In this document: positions 60,928 through 64,000 of the stretch, piece by piece
Position numbering within the stretch: the first letter of the stretch is position 1
Layout of the letters: the number at the start of each line of letters is the position of its first letter
Source: Scylla paramamosain
Taxonomy: Eukaryota > Arthropoda > Malacostraca > Decapoda > Portunidae
Direction: 5' to 3'
Assembly (NCBI RefSeq): GCF_035594125.1
Contig: NC_087157.1
Coordinates: 4,335,001-4,399,000 of the forward strand
DNA: 64,000 bases
Made by a program: the position numbers and the translations under genes
The notes under the pieces: generated by a model
The model's input: only the letters and a program-made list of their open reading frames with translations
What the model was told of the DNA's origin: nothing
Database searches by the model: none

Positions 60928-61829
60928 ATAAACCGTGAATTATGTATACGGGCAAGTTGTTGTAATGTTGAAATCCATCACAGGTCTGCAATTATTCATG
61001 TCACAAACCCCCGAAGCTACGAGACAGCGTCATTCCCTTCCTCTCTTCATGAAAGGGATGCAACATTGCGTTTTTCTTCAGTTTTGAATCAGGTAGACCA
61101 TTACTGTCACTCCCATTACCTTGCCACAGATTGCTATCAGGCAAGCTTGCTAAAGTCATTCATATTTCGTGACCGTCATGTCACGCATACGCCTTTTACA
61201 GCAAGTACCGAGTGACCTGAGACGAAGATTTCAATCACTATTTGCCGCTCTTGGTGAATAGCAAACTGGGACAGTGGTTACATAAAACTTTACAACAATG
61301 GAAAGTAAAAGTCAAGATCAGATGTGGACTGCTTGCAGCGATCATTTCATATGTATTAATCAGTTTTTTTTTTTTTATAATGATAAGATTTGTTGGCAAT
61401 CTCCACATAAAACCTTATCAGCGGATCTGAGGACTTTGGTTGAAAGAAAACACTACTACACACAGTGGTTGTGATTGCGACAGTTTAATTTAACTACTCC
61501 CTATGACTGAACATTGCCACATTAACACATATTGGAACTAACTACATACTGTACATGAAAATAATAACACGTCCAACTGGAAACTCATGGATATCCTCGC
61601 TCAATATCAAGCTTCAGCAAATCACGAGATTTAGGTTCAGGTGAGGAAGTGAAGCTGTTCAAGAGGGGCACAGGTGGCAGACTGACAAGGAATGGTGATG
61701 TTATCAAGGGAGTGATACGCGGCCTTGCTCCCTGTTGCCCTGACCGTGATCTGCGCCTTGAGCCTCTGCATCCGCCCTGCTTCCCTCGATATGACAGGAA
61801 GGTAGAAGGTGAGAGGAAAAGGAAGACGT

Positions 61830-61830
<1 letters not shown>
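60925..61830. other. Unique sequence; no feature recognised
   Basis: Balanced composition, no microsatellite, no splice-flanked open segment strong enough to report. Confidence 0.55.

Positions 61831-61837
<7 letters not shown>

Positions 61838-61915
<78 letters not shown>
61838..61915 (+). repeat. (GT)n
   Basis: 39 units. Confidence 0.95.
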
Positions 61916-61923
<8 letters not shown>

Positions 61924-62456
61924 CTATCATTATTATCTTTTCTTCTTGCATCACATTCCTCTTTTTTCATCATCGTAATATATGTGTGTGTAAGAGGAAG
62001 GGAGAGCACGTGTGAGTGTATATATTGTACGTATGCCTGTGCCCTTCAGCAGACAGAACAAAACGTGGCATGTGAGAAGCCTAACTCAAGCTAGCGTGCC
62101 ACGGGAGTATCTATCCAGCACACAATACCACCACAAGGATGATGACAGACGACCGCCACCACCACCACCACCACCAGCCACCAGCCTCGGCACACATACA
62201 CGCACAGCCCCCAAGAAACAGGCAGACACCGATATGAATGTGCGCATTGTTACAGTCAAAGAACCGCTTTTGTTTGTGTGAGTGTGTGTGTGTGTGTGAC
62301 CTTGAAGTGACACAACACAAGATTTTCACCCCACCTGTCATACAGCCTGAAGAAAGTCTGGGTATGAATGTGTGGTGGCTGAGTGAGGCCCGACTCGTCT
62401 TTACCTGACAGTCACAAAGGTTCACCCACAGACGCAATACCTGAGGAAACCAGTGT

Positions 62457-62725
<269 letters not shown>

Positions 62726-62990
62726 GGAGTAGGTAGGACGAGAAACGAAGGAGAAACAGAAAGAGAGAATGAGAGAGAGAGAAAAAAAAATAATGCAACA
62801 AATCATACAGTAATCTTGTTAGGAAACCACGCTGACTGGACTTGAGAAAGAGTAAAGTATTGTGTAAGATAATTAATTACCCTGTTCACACTCACGAGGC
62901 AATTATCGAAGTGGTGGGAAAAAATTACAAATACAAGGTTCCGTGGAAGGTTAACGCGCCAGAATATCGTGTAACACTGTGGCTGCAAGG

Positions 62991-63200
62991 AGACGTGAAC
63001 CCTTTATATATTAACTAAAAAACACAATTACATGTCGCGTTGCGTTGAGACAAAAATATACGTGAGAATTTAATGACTCCTCGAAATAGGTTCAGAGACG
63101 TGAACTCATTGTGTCTGCCAAAAACGCAATTACTGAAACCTACCTTTACGTTATGAAACAAAATACGTGAGAATATTATGACACCTCGAAGTTGGTTCCT
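62991..63200 (+). repeat. Tandem duplication, 105-bp unit, 2 copies
   Basis: AGACGTGAAC at 62991 and 63096 start two units that share ACGCAATTAC or ACACAATTAC, ACGTGAGAAT and CCTCGAA..GGTTC in order. About three quarters identical by eye. Confidence 0.65.
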
Positions 63201-64000
63201 CCCCCACCGGTACAGCCCCTCGTGGCCTAAAACTTGAGGTTGTTGCTAATTGGTTCTTCCGGTGACCTAAAGAGTGTAACAAGGAATGGTTGCCTAAAAC
63301 AAAAGCCTATTTTCTTAAGTGTTTCCCCCCTGTAGAACCTATTCTGTGAGGGAAACATGCGAGGAGAGAGTGGAGAAAAGAGAGAAGGGAAATGGGGGGA
63401 CGGTGAGGGGAGAGGTGAGGGGCGCCGCGGTCAGGGAAGAGTTCTGCAAGAAGGTAAGGTATAGGAAAGGTAAGGCCACGGGAATGCCTTTAAGTAAGAT
63501 GGCAATGCGACCCACGACAACAATTTGCCCGTTTTCTCCCTCATAAAAATTACCCCGGTGACTGTTTCAGCAGAAGTATCTATTACCTTGAAGAGTTTGC
63601 CACCTTAAGTTTCTCGAGTAACTTCACAATACAACCTAAACTTTCTTTAGGGACTGGCACCTTTAGTGGGGCTTTTTCATCACTTTTGTTGCCCATGGCT
63701 GGAAACACTCTTACATAAAAAACGGGAAATCCTTCTCATATGGATCTCATTCTTGCACATTACACCTGTCTTGCTCCATCACACTCTTACATGTACCAAA
63801 TACTCATCAGCTCTTCCTACATCCCTCATCCCAGTTCATCCAACATACACCGCAGTGCCTCCCTAACCAAGCCAGAATCCAGTGTACCGGCCAAGCGTCC
63901 CTCCCATTCGCACCCAAGTCCCTCCCCGCCTCGCCTTTGCCCGCCTCACCTCTCCTCGTCAGGCAGCACGGCACGGCACGCCTGACGGGTCGGGTCTGTA
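63201..64000. other. Unique sequence to the window end
   Basis: 63780-64000 is C-rich with many CCTC motifs; no gene supported. Confidence 0.55.

Overview
Eukaryotic nuclear DNA, most probably from a decapod crustacean; a brachyuran crab is my best guess. The main reason is the very high density of long microsatellites: (TC/GA)n, (GT/CA)n, (AGG/CCT)n, (AGT/ACT)n, (CTT/GAA)n, (GATA)n and (GACA)n. Tracts of 60-160 bp recur every few hundred bases and, by rough tally of those listed, fill about a tenth or more of the window. A second reason is a tRNA-Val-like SINE at 1.05-1.35 kb whose body resembles SINEs I associate with decapods (from memory, not from a search). Nothing bacterial, phage, plasmid or CRISPR-like is present: no operons, no ribosome-binding-site spaced genes, no rRNA.

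The only confidently recognised coding sequence belongs to a mobile element: an APE-type non-LTR retrotransposon (LINE) of the CR1/L2/Jockey group at about 39.67-42.36 kb on the + strand. Its open frame covers the end of the endonuclease, the whole reverse transcriptase with a YADD box, and most of the C-terminal region. It is 5'-truncated and has one frameshift near its end. Other mobile elements are the SINE (- strand), two small fold-back or MITE-like elements (38.8 kb and 50.6 kb), and a probable LINE 3' tail at about 27.5-27.77 kb.

Layout: 0-8 kb, AGG/TC/GT/ACT repeats around one SINE; 8-10 kb, a minisatellite and a CpG-rich island; 10-39 kb, almost continuous microsatellites with short unique islands; 39.7-42.4 kb, the LINE; 42.4-52 kb, more microsatellites, including a GT tract of about 160 bp, plus a 73-78 bp minisatellite and a Tc1/mariner-like MITE; 52-64 kb, sparser repeats and the most gene-like unique sequence.

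No complete host gene can be assembled. I list short open segments flanked by plausible splice signals as candidate exons. The best are 28.44-28.64 kb (-), 33.76-33.82 kb (-), 60.63-60.69 kb (+), 19.65-19.84 kb (+) and 9.35-9.55 kb (-). None has a product I recognise, and in pyrimidine-rich DNA such signals also arise by chance, so confidence is low. The window reads as intergenic or long-intron DNA. Most of the long open frames in it (poly Ser-Leu, Arg-Glu, Val-Cys, His-Thr, Glu, Ser, Pro) are translations of microsatellites and are not genes.
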